The notes: a model not told the origin generated them from the sequence alone. A stretch of DNA of 64,000 nt from Bacillota bacterium (GCA_023386345.1 JAEWJT010000016.1:62001-126000), one strand, 5' to 3'; positions 44,912 to 54,276 are shown, counted from the stretch's first letter. Translations and numbers: made by a program.

Positions 44912-45626
44912 GGAATTTTCATTTATATACGATAAATTGATGACTGATGTTGACTACGATAAGTGGACAGAGTTTATTCTTAAAAACATTCCCGATAATA
45001 GTAAAAAGTTGTTAGAAGCAGCATGTGGGACAGGTGCTATAACCTATAATTTAGCTCAGGGTAATTTAGACATAACAGCCTTTGATTTATCAGAGGAAAT
45101 GCTTGTAAAAGCATATGAAAAGCTAAGAAAGTATAAAAATGTTAAATTACTTAATCAGAATATGGCTAGGTTTAAAATTAATCAAAGCTTTGATGCCTGT
45201 GTATCCTGCTGTGATGGAGTAAATTATTTGGATAATAACGATATGACAGCATTTTTTAAAAGAGCGTTTAAGCACTTGAATAAAAATGGGAAATTTATTT
45301 TTGATATTAGTACGCAATTTAAGTATAATTCTATGGAAGATATTTATATTTATGATAAAAATGATGTATTCTATGTTTGGGAAAATAAACTGGACAAAGA
45401 GAAAGATATTGTTTTTATGGAAATAAATTTCTTTGTCAAAGCTATGGACAAGTATGCCAGAATTACAGAAATTCAAACTCATTACATACATAAGGTTTCT
45501 GATATTGAAAATATTCTAAAAGATATAGGCTTTTCGGATATTAAGGTATATGACTCATACACAGATGATTTTTATAATGACTCATCAATGAGAGCAACAT
45601 TTGTTTGTGAAAAAACTGGAAGATAG
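44889..45626 (+). CDS. Class I SAM-dependent methyltransferase
   Basis: A 245-residue methyltransferase. It shows FYKEFSFIYDKLMTDVDYDKWTEFI, motif I KLLEAACGTGAITYNLA, ITAFDLSEEMLVKA (motif II acidic residue) and NKNGKFIFDIST. This resembles the YqeM-type methyltransferases of Firmicutes. The substrate is unknown. Three ATG codons are near the start; 44889 and 44892 are equally likely, and both overlap the spore protein gene, whose 3' end provides AAGGG. Confidence 0.88.
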   Translation: MMRQNFYKEFSFIYDKLMTDVDYDKWTEFILKNIPDNSKKLLEAACGTGAITYNLAQGNLDITAFDLSEEMLVKAYEKLRKYKNVKLLNQNMARFKINQSFDACVSCCDGVNYLDNNDMTAFFKRAFKHLNKNGKFIFDISTQFKYNSMEDIYIYDKNDVFYVWENKLDKEKDIVFMEINFFVKAMDKYARITEIQTHYIHKVSDIENILKDIGFSDIKVYDSYTDDFYNDSSMRATFVCEKTGR

Positions 45627-45700
45627 CACTAATTTGTGCTATACTCAATTTGGAAAATTCTTTTATAATATAATTTGCACTTTGCATAAGGGAGATAAGT

Positions 45701-47323
45701 ATGAAACACACCCTAATTTTTGGACATAAAATACCAGATACTGACAGTGTTTGTGCAGCTATAACATTGTCAAATTTAAAAAATGAATTAAACGAAAGCT
45801 CAAAACCATACATATTAAGTGAAGTAAATAGAGAAACAGAATTTGTGTTAAATTATTTTGAAGTGGAGACACCAAAGATTCTTAAAAATGTAAAGCTTCA
45901 AATTAATGACTTAAATTATGATAAAATAGAACCCTTTAAGCCTGAATACCCAGTTTTTTATGCCTATCATTATATGCACGAAAAAACTCTTAGAACATTG
46001 CCGGTAACAGATAATGAAAATAAATTGGTTGGTATCATAACAATGAAAGATATTGCTATGAACCTTATTAATACAGAGCAAAAAACACTTACTACATCCT
46101 ATGAAAATATTATAAACACTTTAGACGCTAGACAAATAACGAAATTTGATGAAATTATTGATGGAGAAATAGTAGTCACTGCATTTTATCTTGAAACATT
46201 AAAAAATAGAAATGTAATAGACAGTTCATCAATTGTAATAGTGGGAGATAGATATGATGTAGTGGAGCTTGCAATAGAAAATAAAGCTAAACTTATAATA
46301 ATTACAGGAAATTTGGATATCCCTGAAAGACTTGTTGAGTATGCTAAGAATAATAAGGTTAATTTGATTATTTCACCATACAAAACATACTATACAGCAA
46401 AAAATATCAGCTTAGCAAAGCCGGTATCTGAAATTATGACTAAAACGCATTTAATAAAGTTTTATGAAGATACTTATCTTGAGGATATTAAGGAAGAGTT
46501 AGAAAGTACAAGACATTCAAAGTTTCCTATTATTGCAAAGGATAATACATACTTAGGAATTATGGGAAGAGCTCATTTGCTCAATCCTTCTAAGAAAAGA
46601 GTCATATTGGTTGACCACAATGAATATGGACAAAGTGCAGATGGCTTAGAGGAGGCAGAAATAGCAGAAATTATAGATCATCATAAAATAGGTGATATAT
46701 CAACATCCTTGCCTATTAGTTTTAGGAATATTCCTGTTGGAAGCACAAATACTATAATTTATTATATGTACAAGGAAAATGATATAAATATAGATAAAAA
46801 GATGGCAGGTCTTATGATATCTGGGATTCTTTCTGATACATTAATGCTTAAATCACCAACTACCACTAAAAATGATACAGAGGCTGTGCATGATTTAGCT
46901 AGAATTCTAAATATCAGTATTCATGAATATTGTATGTTAATGTTTAAGGCTGGAACTTCACTTAGTGGAAAAACAGTTGAGGACGTTTTATATCAAGATT
47001 TTAAGAGGTTTGATGTAAGCTCTAAAAAAATTGGAGTTTCACAAGTGTTTACTATGGGCATCGAAGAAATTATGAATAAAAAAGATGAATATATAAAATA
47101 CATTGATTCAATTGCTGATTTAAGAGGATATTATCTAAATATCATGGCTGTGACTGATATAATTAACGAAGGCTCATACATATTCTATACATCTGAAAGA
47201 GAAAAGCTTGTTAAGAATATTTTTGAATTAAAAGAAGCGTATCAAGGCGTTTATATACCAAAATGTGTATCAAGGAAAAAACAGATAGTTCCAAGCATTA
47301 TAAATGCGTTACATCATATTTAG
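45701..47323 (+). CDS. ppaC: Mn-dependent inorganic pyrophosphatase with CBS and DRTGG domains
   Basis: A 540-residue family II pyrophosphatase. N-terminal DHH part: LIFGHKIPDTDSVCAAI (metal ligands). Then an inserted regulatory block (about 65-300): a CBS motif (LRTLPVTDNENKLVGIITMKDI), a DRTGG domain (VVTAFYLETLKN to IISPYKTYYTAKNIS) and a second CBS (FPIIAKDNTYLGIMGRAHLL). The catalytic part resumes with VILVDHNEYGQSADGLEEAEIAEIIDHHKIGD and ends in a DHHA2 domain (RKKQIVPSI). As in related clostridial enzymes, adenine nucleotides probably bind the CBS pair; this is from family knowledge. Confidence 0.93.
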   Translation: MKHTLIFGHKIPDTDSVCAAITLSNLKNELNESSKPYILSEVNRETEFVLNYFEVETPKILKNVKLQINDLNYDKIEPFKPEYPVFYAYHYMHEKTLRTLPVTDNENKLVGIITMKDIAMNLINTEQKTLTTSYENIINTLDARQITKFDEIIDGEIVVTAFYLETLKNRNVIDSSSIVIVGDRYDVVELAIENKAKLIIITGNLDIPERLVEYAKNNKVNLIISPYKTYYTAKNISLAKPVSEIMTKTHLIKFYEDTYLEDIKEELESTRHSKFPIIAKDNTYLGIMGRAHLLNPSKKRVILVDHNEYGQSADGLEEAEIAEIIDHHKIGDISTSLPISFRNIPVGSTNTIIYYMYKENDINIDKKMAGLMISGILSDTLMLKSPTTTKNDTEAVHDLARILNISIHEYCMLMFKAGTSLSGKTVEDVLYQDFKRFDVSSKKIGVSQVFTMGIEEIMNKKDEYIKYIDSIADLRGYYLNIMAVTDIINEGSYIFYTSEREKLVKNIFELKEAYQGVYIPKCVSRKKQIVPSIINALHHI

Positions 47324-47438
47324 TGGTCTTGATTGCACTACTATGAAATTTGCACATATTTAAAATGTGAGAGGGAATAAATTTATAAAAAACTGTAATA
47401 AATACTATTACAACACTTGATTGGAAGGAAAAAGATTA

Positions 47439-48323
47439 ATGGATTACATGATAAGAGGAATCGACAAGGATAAAACCTTTAGAATATTTGCTGTAAAATC
47501 AACAGAGGTAGTTGATGAAGCTAGAAGAAATCACCAAACATCTCCTACAGCCTCTGCTGCACTTGGAAGAACCTTGACCGTAGGTTTGATGATGGGCTAT
47601 ATGATGAAAAATGATAAGGATAAGTTAACTATCAAGATAAATGGAGGAGGCCCTGTAGGAACCATTCTAATTACTGCTGACAACAAAGGAAATGTAAAGG
47701 GTTATGTAGACAACCCTACAGCAGATGTAGAAAGAAAAGCGAGTGGAAAGCTTGATGTGGGCGCTTTAGTTGGAACAAATGGAAAAATAACTGTTATAAA
47801 AGATATTGGATTAAAAGAGCCATATATTGGAACATCTGATATAGTAACAGGTGAAATTGCAGAAGATTTAGCACTATACTACTTTTTATCGGAGCAAACA
47901 TCATCAGCTATCGCAGCAGGTGTATTGGTAAATCCCGATACAAGCATAAAATCAGCCGGAGGATTGATTGTTCAGCCACTTCCTGATATATCGGATGAAG
48001 GCATAAAAAGATTGGAAGATATGTTTGCTAATATGAAATCAGTATCTGAATATTTTGATACTGAAAAGGATATTGAAGAAATTGTTGATGAGATATTTGA
48101 AGGCTTCGAGATAAAAATAACAGAAAAAATACCTGTACAATTCAACTGCGATTGTTCAAATGAAAGAATAGATGGTGTTTTGGTTTCGCTTGGCGAAGAT
48201 GAACTTAAGAAAATAATTGAAGAAGATGAAAAAGCAGAAATCACTTGTACTTTCTGCAATAAAAAATATAAATACAACAAGGAACAGCTAGAGAATTTAA
48301 TGGAAACTATTAAGAAAAATTAA
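47439..48323 (+). CDS. hslO: Redox-regulated chaperone Hsp33
   Basis: A 294-residue holdase activated by oxidation. The N-terminal domain shows YMIRGIDKDKTFRIFAVKSTEVVDEARRNHQTSPTASAALGRTLT and INGGGPVGTILITADNKGNVKGYVDNP. The C-terminal zinc switch has CDCSNERIDGVLVSLGEDEL and CTFCNKKY, i.e. all four redox Cys. ATG 47439 follows GGAAGGA; the TTG at 47421 overlaps the ribosome site. Confidence 0.96.
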   Translation: MDYMIRGIDKDKTFRIFAVKSTEVVDEARRNHQTSPTASAALGRTLTVGLMMGYMMKNDKDKLTIKINGGGPVGTILITADNKGNVKGYVDNPTADVERKASGKLDVGALVGTNGKITVIKDIGLKEPYIGTSDIVTGEIAEDLALYYFLSEQTSSAIAAGVLVNPDTSIKSAGGLIVQPLPDISDEGIKRLEDMFANMKSVSEYFDTEKDIEEIVDEIFEGFEIKITEKIPVQFNCDCSNERIDGVLVSLGEDELKKIIEEDEKAEITCTFCNKKYKYNKEQLENLMETIKKN

Positions 48324-48653
48324 AATGTTGTATTATTTAAGTTGTTGACAAAATCTGTACTGCGTATTATAATACATAGTACAGATTTTATTTTTTAATA
48401 AAGTAATATAAACGGTAAAATTTTAATAAAGTTTTAAGAATTATGTAATAAAGTTTTAACTAATTTGTATTAAGATGTAATAATGTAAAAACTGATAATT
48501 AATGTCAGTAATAAAAGAAATTAAAAATAATGAAAGGATATGCACTTGGTAATATTCGCAAGCATTCTATATAGTGAATATAGTTCACTTTTTATCTATA
48601 AAAAATAATGGGGTATATAGGAATTGTTGTGAAATAAGTGCATGAGCATGATC
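48324..48653. other. 330-base leader region of the UgtP-like gene
   Basis: After the promoter/hairpin at its left end, it holds an AT-rich stretch, then (48518-48656) a block that recurs upstream of the ABC exporter gene at 56389. An internal AGTGAA/TTCACT hairpin lies at about 48578-48594. No ordinary ribosome site precedes the start codon. Confidence 0.6.
48345..48396 (+). promoter_or_regulatory. Perfect consensus promoter overlapped by an inverted repeat / terminator-like hairpin
   Basis: TTGACA (48345-48350), 17 bases, TATAAT (48368-48373). A 12-bp inverted repeat (48350-48361 and 48378-48389, arms AAAATCTGTACT and complement) flanks the -10 box, and the right arm runs into a T-rich stretch (48386-48396). 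As RNA from hslO it would be a terminator; as DNA it looks like an operator around the -10 of a promoter for the gene at 48654. Confidence 0.75.
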
Positions 48654-48656
48654 ATG
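48518..48656 (+). ncRNA. Candidate structured leader element, copy 1
   Basis: A 23-base block (48518-48540, TTAAAAATAATGAAAGGATA at its core) is identical to 56303-56325. TGCACTT (48541-48547) can pair with AAGTGCA (48636-48642), extendable to 8 bp. A 37-base block from GGAATT at 48620 to the ATG at 48654 matches copy 2 at 26 positions without gaps. It matches no riboswitch class that I recognise. Confidence 0.4.
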
Positions 48657-49727
48657 CAAAACATATTAATATTGACGGCGTCCTTTGGCATGGGACATAA
48701 GAGTGTATCTAGTGCAATAAAAGAGCAGATAGAGTTAAAAAATAAAGATTTTAATGTTGAAATAGTAGATATTTTAGATGTATTTAATCCTGCATTAAAT
48801 AATGTTGGATCTAAAATTTATTATAATTTGACTGAACATTATCCCTTTGTGTATAATACAATATATGATATAAAAAAGACAAATAAAAATAATTTGTTTG
48901 ATATTTTGCTTTGTACAGCTTATTATAAGAAATTGCATAAGTACATAGAAGCTTTTTCTCCAAAACTAATAATAAGTACATTTCCATTATGTTCATGTGC
49001 TGTGTCGATGATAAAAAAGATGTGTAGACTTAATACTAAAATGATCACAGTTATAACTGATATAACAGATAGCTGGGAATGGCTATACAATGGCACAGAT
49101 TTGTATATGGTACCATCTAAAGATGTGAAAAATAAGCTAATCGCTAAGGGTATAGATAAAGATATAATTAAAGTAACAGGAATTCCTGTTAAAAATAGGT
49201 TTTTAAACAGTAAGCAAAATACAGAAAAAAACACTCTTTTGATAATTGCAACAGGTATGACAGCGCAAGACCTATCTGATGATGTACTTAAGCAAATAGA
49301 TAATTATAGCAGTTTAAAAACTGTAATAGTTACAGGAAGAAATCAAGACTTGTATAGCAAGCTGTCATTGAAGCTGTATAAAAATATAGAGGTGCTTGGT
49401 TTTGTAAACAATATTGATGAATTGATGGATAAATCAATATTTTTAATGACTAAGCCCGGAGGAATAACAGTTTTTGAGGCTATCAATAAAGAGCTTCCTT
49501 TACTAGTGAAGGACAGCGGAATAGGTCAAGAAAAAGGTAACGTTGACTTTATAAAGAAAAATAATTTAGGCATGGTTATAAATAATGCTGATGATTTATT
49601 AGAAGTAATTAATGACTATTTGCAAAATCCGAATAAAAACATAGAATTCAGCAAAAATATGCGAAAAATAAGAAAGGACTTAAGTCCCAACAAGGTGATT
49701 GAATGTATCTTGGAAAATACTAACTAG
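48654..49727 (+). CDS. UgtP/MGDG synthase-like glycosyltransferase
   Basis: A 357-residue GT28-type enzyme. N-terminal ILILTASFGMGHKSVSSAIKEQI is the MGDG-synthase motif for acceptor binding; MITVITDITDSWEWLYNGTDLYMVPS, VTGIPVKNRFL, KTVIVTGRNQDLY and FLMTKPGGITVFEAINKELPLLV follow. Family members add glucose or galactose to diacylglycerol or make undecaprenyl-linked glycans. In-frame ATGs at 48642, 48648 and 48654 are possible; I prefer 48654 because the leader block matches that of the 56389 gene exactly up to this codon. It forms an operon with the membrane protein 41 bases on. Confidence 0.88.
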   Translation: MQNILILTASFGMGHKSVSSAIKEQIELKNKDFNVEIVDILDVFNPALNNVGSKIYYNLTEHYPFVYNTIYDIKKTNKNNLFDILLCTAYYKKLHKYIEAFSPKLIISTFPLCSCAVSMIKKMCRLNTKMITVITDITDSWEWLYNGTDLYMVPSKDVKNKLIAKGIDKDIIKVTGIPVKNRFLNSKQNTEKNTLLIIATGMTAQDLSDDVLKQIDNYSSLKTVIVTGRNQDLYSKLSLKLYKNIEVLGFVNNIDELMDKSIFLMTKPGGITVFEAINKELPLLVKDSGIGQEKGNVDFIKKNNLGMVINNADDLLEVINDYLQNPNKNIEFSKNMRKIRKDLSPNKVIECILENTN

Positions 49728-49768
49728 ACAAAAGATGAGAGTTGTATGAGAGGGGATAAAGAGATAGT

Positions 49769-50809
49769 ATGAGTAAAGATAATAAAAAAAAGATATTTAA
49801 CTTTTGCTTTATAGCATTTTCGAGTTTAATATTAATATATATATTGACGAAAAGCAGTGATATTTCATCTATTTATGATGTTTTGAAACATATAAAATTA
49901 CAATATATTTTAATTGCAATAGGGTGCTTATTCATATTTTGGCTTTTAGAAGCTTATATGATTTTTAAGCTAATTCTTAAATTTACTGATAAAAAAGGAA
50001 ATCTTGAAACATTCTGGCTTGCGCTTAAAACAACATTAGTTGGACAATATTATAGCAATATCACCCCAGGTGCTTCTGGGGGACAACCTGTTCAGCTATA
50101 TATTATGAAGGATGAAAATGTACCACTTAGCGAGGGAACAGCTATTCTTGTGGAAAAATTTTTGTTATTTCAAGTAGGGGTAACGATTTATTCATTAGCC
50201 TTAGCTATATATAAGCTTAAAACTTTAGTAGGCTTTTCAAATAGTGCTACATGGTTTGTAATGGTGGGCTTACTAGTAAATGTCTTAATGATTTTGTGTA
50301 TATGGTTAATTTCAATTAAGCCAAAATTTATTAGAAATGTCATAGGATTTATAATAAATTTTTTAGCTAAATGCAGAATTATTAAGGATTTAAGTAAGGC
50401 TCAAAATGACTTTGAAGAATTTGTGAAAAATTATGAAATTTCTATAAAAAAGATGAAAAATAATAAAATACTGACTTTCAAACTATTTGCATTAACTTTT
50501 GTGCAGCTTACACTGTTTTTCAGCATAACATATTTTATCTACAAATCTTTTAATTTGAGTGGAAACGGAATTTTTGAAATCATATGTCTACAAGCCTTTG
50601 TATATATGTCTGTGTCATTTGTGCCAATTCCTGGAACTATAGGAGCAAGTGAAATGGGCTTTATGCTTCTCCTTGGAAATGTATTTTCTAAAAATGTAAT
50701 TGGAGCTGCAATTTTGCTGTGGAGAGGTATTAGTTATTATTTTAGTTTAATTTTCAGCGGAATTTTTGTAATATTGATATCAATATTCAAAAAATATAAA
50801 CCAATATAA
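49769..50809 (+). CDS. LPG synthase TM-domain-like membrane protein (UPF0104 / AglD-MprF flippase type)
   Basis: A 346-residue polytopic protein with about seven to eight hydrophobic segments. Diagnostic motifs: LKTTLVGQYYSNITPGASGGQPVQLYIMK (about 78-106) and FVPIPGTIGASEMGFMLLLG (about 288-307), as in the lipid-translocating half of MprF and related proteins. There is no lysyl-transfer domain, so it is more likely a flippase partner of the preceding lipid glycosyltransferase. RBS AGAGGGGA. Confidence 0.9.
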   Translation: MSKDNKKKIFNFCFIAFSSLILIYILTKSSDISSIYDVLKHIKLQYILIAIGCLFIFWLLEAYMIFKLILKFTDKKGNLETFWLALKTTLVGQYYSNITPGASGGQPVQLYIMKDENVPLSEGTAILVEKFLLFQVGVTIYSLALAIYKLKTLVGFSNSATWFVMVGLLVNVLMILCIWLISIKPKFIRNVIGFIINFLAKCRIIKDLSKAQNDFEEFVKNYEISIKKMKNNKILTFKLFALTFVQLTLFFSITYFIYKSFNLSGNGIFEIICLQAFVYMSVSFVPIPGTIGASEMGFMLLLGNVFSKNVIGAAILLWRGISYYFSLIFSGIFVILISIFKKYKPI

Positions 50810-50810
50810 A

Positions 50811-51542
50811 ATGAATCCTTTTGTGATTTCTTGGAAACCTAAATTTGCTATTGTTGATTTTAGAGCAGATGAGAAAATATTTGAAACTATAAGAAAATTT
50901 AATATTATACCGATAAAGACTATTAAGTGCGATGATATTTTAGAACCTGTTTGCGGTCATCCGGACATGGTTATACATCCTATTGATAATAAAAATATTG
51001 TCATTGCTCCGAATGTTTTTGATTATTATGCAAGTATATTTGAAAATAGTGGAATAAAACTTATTAAAGGTGGAAAAACTTTAAGTAGAAACTATCCAAA
51101 CGATATTGCATATAATGTAGCAAGAATGAGGAACTATGCTATACACAATTTAAAATATACGGATGAGGTTTTAAAATATTATTTGCAAAAATCAGATATA
51201 AGCTTTGTTCATGTAAATCAAGGATATACAAAGTGTTCAACTGCCTGTATTGACAATGACAGAGCCATTACTTCTGATTTCACGATTTATACTACTATTA
51301 GAAATTTAGGTCTTAAATGTCTGTATTTTAATTCCCAAAATGTATATTTAAAGGGTTTTGAATATGGTTTTGCTGGCGGATGTATGGGAATGTTAGATGA
51401 TAAGAATTTTTTATTGACAGGTAGAATTTATGACAAGGAGCAAAGAGAAGAGCTTTATAACTTTGTAGAGACTTCGGCGGTTAAAGTCATAGAAGCTTCT
51501 GACGAGATTTTGACTGACTACGGAACTATAATAGTAATATAA
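50811..51542 (+). CDS. DUF6873-type GME-fold protein
   Basis: A 243-residue protein that I place with the guanidine-modifying-enzyme-fold proteins of Clostridia labelled DUF6873. Supporting features: FAIVDFRADEKI, VCGHPDMVIHPIDNKNIVIAPN, YPNDIAYNVARMRNYAIHNLKYTD, VNQGYTKCSTACIDNDRAITSD and YGFAGGCMGML. Acidic, His and Cys residues (GHPD, TKCST) lie where pentein enzymes have catalytic ones, but no activity is established. It starts two bases after the membrane-protein stop, so it belongs to this operon. Confidence 0.7.
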   Translation: MNPFVISWKPKFAIVDFRADEKIFETIRKFNIIPIKTIKCDDILEPVCGHPDMVIHPIDNKNIVIAPNVFDYYASIFENSGIKLIKGGKTLSRNYPNDIAYNVARMRNYAIHNLKYTDEVLKYYLQKSDISFVHVNQGYTKCSTACIDNDRAITSDFTIYTTIRNLGLKCLYFNSQNVYLKGFEYGFAGGCMGMLDDKNFLLTGRIYDKEQREELYNFVETSAVKVIEASDEILTDYGTIIVI

Positions 51543-51668
51543 ATATGGCTCGCACAGCGAGACGGTGTATAATTTGCAAATGATAAAAGCAAAAGTGTTA
51601 GAATCGAATATATACCTTATAATTTGAGATTAACACTTACAATCATAAATACTTGGAGGAGTGGTAGC

Positions 51669-52508
51669 TTGGAGCTTTTATCATTGGAAATAGACAAAAA
51701 AGACGATGTTAGTTATTATAATATAATCAGCACTTTGACAAATTTGCAGCATAAAGCAATGACTGCGACAATATATGCACAAAATGATACTTATGATAAA
51801 ATTATTTATAATATAGATAAATTAACAGATATAGAAGAATGCAGAGACGAAATTATCTCTAAAATAAATGATATTATAAAATCTTACATGATGGAGGAAG
51901 CTTTTAATTATTTTGAAAAAAGCTATTTTTATTTTGAAGATGCAGAGAGCTGTTCAATTAAGAAAATAATTGAAGAAGAAATAAATAGTGACATTAAGGT
52001 TAATCTTATACTTAAAGTAAAAATTAAAGAGTATTTAGAAAACTCTAGCGTGATAAATGTAAATGGGTTTGTAAAATTCAGATTAAAATTTATAAAGGAC
52101 TATGTACAGCAAATAGTTGAAAAATGTATTGATAATTATCTAATAAAAAAAGAATACACAGATTTTATAAGTATGTTAAAATATTTTTCTGAAGACGACA
52201 CAGAAACTAAGGAAAATATAAATATTATGTTCAATGATGGTAAATTGCAGATATACAATGAAGATATGGAAAAAATCAGCTTAATTTCAAATGTTGAGTT
52301 TTCTGAAGAACTAGAGCCTTCAGAGCTTATATATGACGAAAGTATTATAAATTCAATCATAACAATTTCACCTAAAAAAATTATTATGCACTTGACAAAA
52401 AGTTATGAAAATATGGATGATATAAGTAAAAACACAGTTGATATAATTAACAAGCTTTTTGTAGATAGGATAAAGTTCTGTATGGATTGCGAGTATTGTA
52501 AGAGTTAA
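51669..52508 (+). CDS. ytxC: Putative sporulation protein YtxC
   Basis: A 280-residue protein of the YtxC family. The family core is VNGFVKFRLKFIKDYVQQIVEKCIDNYLIKKEYTDFISMLKYF (about 142-184), with a conserved end (IINSIITISPKKIIMHLTKSYE). It starts at TTG 51669, seven bases after GGAGGAG (51655-51661); the ORF extension upstream lacks any site. The role in sporulation is known only from expression of relatives. Confidence 0.82.
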   Translation: MELLSLEIDKKDDVSYYNIISTLTNLQHKAMTATIYAQNDTYDKIIYNIDKLTDIEECRDEIISKINDIIKSYMMEEAFNYFEKSYFYFEDAESCSIKKIIEEEINSDIKVNLILKVKIKEYLENSSVINVNGFVKFRLKFIKDYVQQIVEKCIDNYLIKKEYTDFISMLKYFSEDDTETKENINIMFNDGKLQIYNEDMEKISLISNVEFSEELEPSELIYDESIINSIITISPKKIIMHLTKSYENMDDISKNTVDIINKLFVDRIKFCMDCEYCKS

Positions 52509-52525
52509 GAGAAAATATTTAATTA

Positions 52526-52560
52526 ATGATTACTCTGAACGACAGGGTAATCATTTTTAT
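52526..52560 (+). terminator. Intrinsic terminator of ytxC
   Basis: ATGATTACTCTG pairs with CAGGGTAATCAT (one G-U) over a 5-base loop, followed by TTTTTAT. Confidence 0.9.
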
Positions 52561-52672
52561 TATATATAAAAAAAATTTCATAATATAAAAATTTTTCTTT
52601 AAATTTTTGAAAATTCTGCTATAATATATATGAAAAATATGTCTATATAGCGAAACTTGCTTAGCTTTTTAT

Positions 52673-52690
52673 CAAGACATATATGTCTTG
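52673..52690. repeat. 18-bp perfect palindrome upstream of the ECF gene
   Basis: CAAGACATATATGTCTTG is a perfect palindrome, 48 bases after a TATAAT (52620-52625) and 70 bases before the start of the next gene. It could bind a dimeric regulator or cap the mRNA. A weaker TATTGTT/AACAATA stem follows at about 52700-52729. Confidence 0.5.
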
Positions 52691-52760
52691 TATCTGTCTA
52701 TTGTTGAAAATTGCTTATTTAACAATAAAATCATACAGAACGAGAACAGGAGGAAAACAA

Positions 52761-53348
52761 ATGAATACAAGCAACAAAACAAGCAAACTTACTTTTTTAG
52801 GAGTTATGCTATCATTGACAATTGTTTTTGTAATGATTACTGCAATTCCAGGACCAACTGCGACAATAGCATTTTTGATGTTTATACCGACAATAGTTAC
52901 AAGTATAGTTCATGGGCCAAAACTTGGAGCATTAATGGGATTTCTTGCTGGTCTGACAACGCTCATAAGAGCATATGTAGCGCCACTCACTCCTTTTGAC
53001 TATTTTTTCCAAAATCCTTTAGTGGCAATATTGCCAAGGATATTTATAGGAATAACACCTTATTTTGTATATGAGGGAATTAAAAGAATATTCAAATTTA
53101 GAGGTTCGGAAAATATATCAGCAGTGATTGCAGGTGCAGTAGGTGCAATAACAAATACAGTTTTGGTTGTAATGGCTTTATATTTTGTATATGGAGAAAA
53201 GATTGTAGGTGATTATGGTTTACAGAATTCTATAGTCGCGTTTATGGTTGCTATAGCAGGTATTAATGGATTAATAGAGGCGGCAACAGCAGCTATACTC
53301 ACAACTCCAGTAGTACATATATATAACAAGATTAATAAAAATAGATAA
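52761..53348 (+). CDS. ECF transporter S component, probably for pantothenate
   Basis: A 195-residue membrane protein with about six hydrophobic segments (LTFLGVMLSLTIVFVMI; FLMFIPTIVTSIVHGPKLGALMGFLAGLTTLI), the typical substrate-binding S-component pattern, without ATPase. ATG 52761 follows AGGAGG; the 26 residues upstream in frame lack a ribosome site. The next gene is coaX, so pantothenate is the likely vitamin. The energising EcfA/EcfT genes are elsewhere, as is usual for group II ECF systems. Confidence 0.85.
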   Translation: MNTSNKTSKLTFLGVMLSLTIVFVMITAIPGPTATIAFLMFIPTIVTSIVHGPKLGALMGFLAGLTTLIRAYVAPLTPFDYFFQNPLVAILPRIFIGITPYFVYEGIKRIFKFRGSENISAVIAGAVGAITNTVLVVMALYFVYGEKIVGDYGLQNSIVAFMVAIAGINGLIEAATAAILTTPVVHIYNKINKNR

Positions 53349-53359
53349 AATCAATATAC

Positions 53360-53388
53360 AGAGTGTCCTTGACAAAAGAGGACACTCT
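53360..53388 (+). terminator. Stem-loop between the ECF gene and coaX
   Basis: AGAGTGTCC pairs with GGACACTCT across an 11-base loop. Only a weak T-rich tail follows, so termination may be partial and coaX could be co-transcribed. Confidence 0.5.
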
Positions 53389-53457
53389 ATATTAATAATT
53401 TTACAGTTTTTTAAATTTCAAAAGATAAATTAAGCTAATAAACATTAGGAGGTAGCA

Positions 53458-54231
53458 ATGATTTTAGTGGTAGACATTGGAAATACAAATATAGTTTTGG
53501 GGGTATATAATGACAATGAACTGTTGGGCAACTGGAGAATGTTGACGAAAAATGAGAGAACATCAGATGAATACGGGATGTCAATACTTAGTCTTCTTCA
53601 ATTCAACAATATAAATTATAGCAAAATTGATAGTGTTATAATATCTTCAGTAGTTCCAAATGTTATGCACTCCTTTACACATACAATGAGGAAATACTTT
53701 AATATCGAACCTTTGATTGTGGGACCAGGAATTAAAACTGGTATTATGATAAAATCTGAAAACCCAAGAGAGGTTGGAGCGGATAGAATAGTAGATGCTG
53801 TAGCGGCATATGAACAGTATGGCGGTAAGACTCCGCTTATAGTTATAGATTTTGGAACTGCAACAACTTATGATGTCATCAGTGAGCAAGGCGAATTCTT
53901 ATACGGGATAACTTCTCCTGGCATACAAATATCTGCTGATGCACTTTGGAGCAAAACAGCGCAGCTTCCAAACATTCAAATAAAAAAACCAGATTCAATA
54001 CTTGCTAAAAACACGGTCACAAGTATGCAGGCAGGCTTAGTTTATGGATATATTGGACAAACAGAGTATATTATTAAAAAAGTAAAGGAAGAAATGAAGA
54101 ACGATAATATAAAAGTAGTAGCAACAGGCGGACTTGGCAGAATAATAAGTGACGAGACAAAGTATATAGATATATATGATCCATTGTTGTTATTAAAAGG
54201 ATTAAAGTTTATTCATGATAAAAATAAATAA
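53458..54231 (+). CDS. coaX: Type III pantothenate kinase
   Basis: A 257-residue ASKHA-fold kinase, first step of CoA synthesis. Phosphate 1 motif LVVDIGNTNIVLGVY at the N-terminus, GADRIVDAVAAYEQYGGKTPLIVIDFGTATTYDVI with phosphate 2, and the adenosine-type motif VVATGGLGRII. Normal length. RBS AGGAGG. It follows the probable pantothenate transporter gene. Confidence 0.97.
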   Translation: MILVVDIGNTNIVLGVYNDNELLGNWRMLTKNERTSDEYGMSILSLLQFNNINYSKIDSVIISSVVPNVMHSFTHTMRKYFNIEPLIVGPGIKTGIMIKSENPREVGADRIVDAVAAYEQYGGKTPLIVIDFGTATTYDVISEQGEFLYGITSPGIQISADALWSKTAQLPNIQIKKPDSILAKNTVTSMQAGLVYGYIGQTEYIIKKVKEEMKNDNIKVVATGGLGRIISDETKYIDIYDPLLLLKGLKFIHDKNK

Positions 54232-54276
54232 AAATCTAGCGAGGAGTTTTGCTATAACTCCTCGCTAGATTTTTAT
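54231..54276 (+). terminator. Strong intrinsic terminator of coaX
   Basis: An 18-bp perfect stem (54231-54248 and 54256-54273) with a 7-base loop and a T-rich tail. It begins at the last base of the coaX stop codon; the A-rich left arm makes it usable on both strands. Confidence 0.95.

Noticed and set aside
48620..48656. Cobalamin riboswitch fragment
   Set aside because: GGAATT..GTG.AAT..GC.TG.GC loosely recalls the cobalamin core, but there is no B12 box, the 5' half does not fit, and the block ends directly in a start codon.
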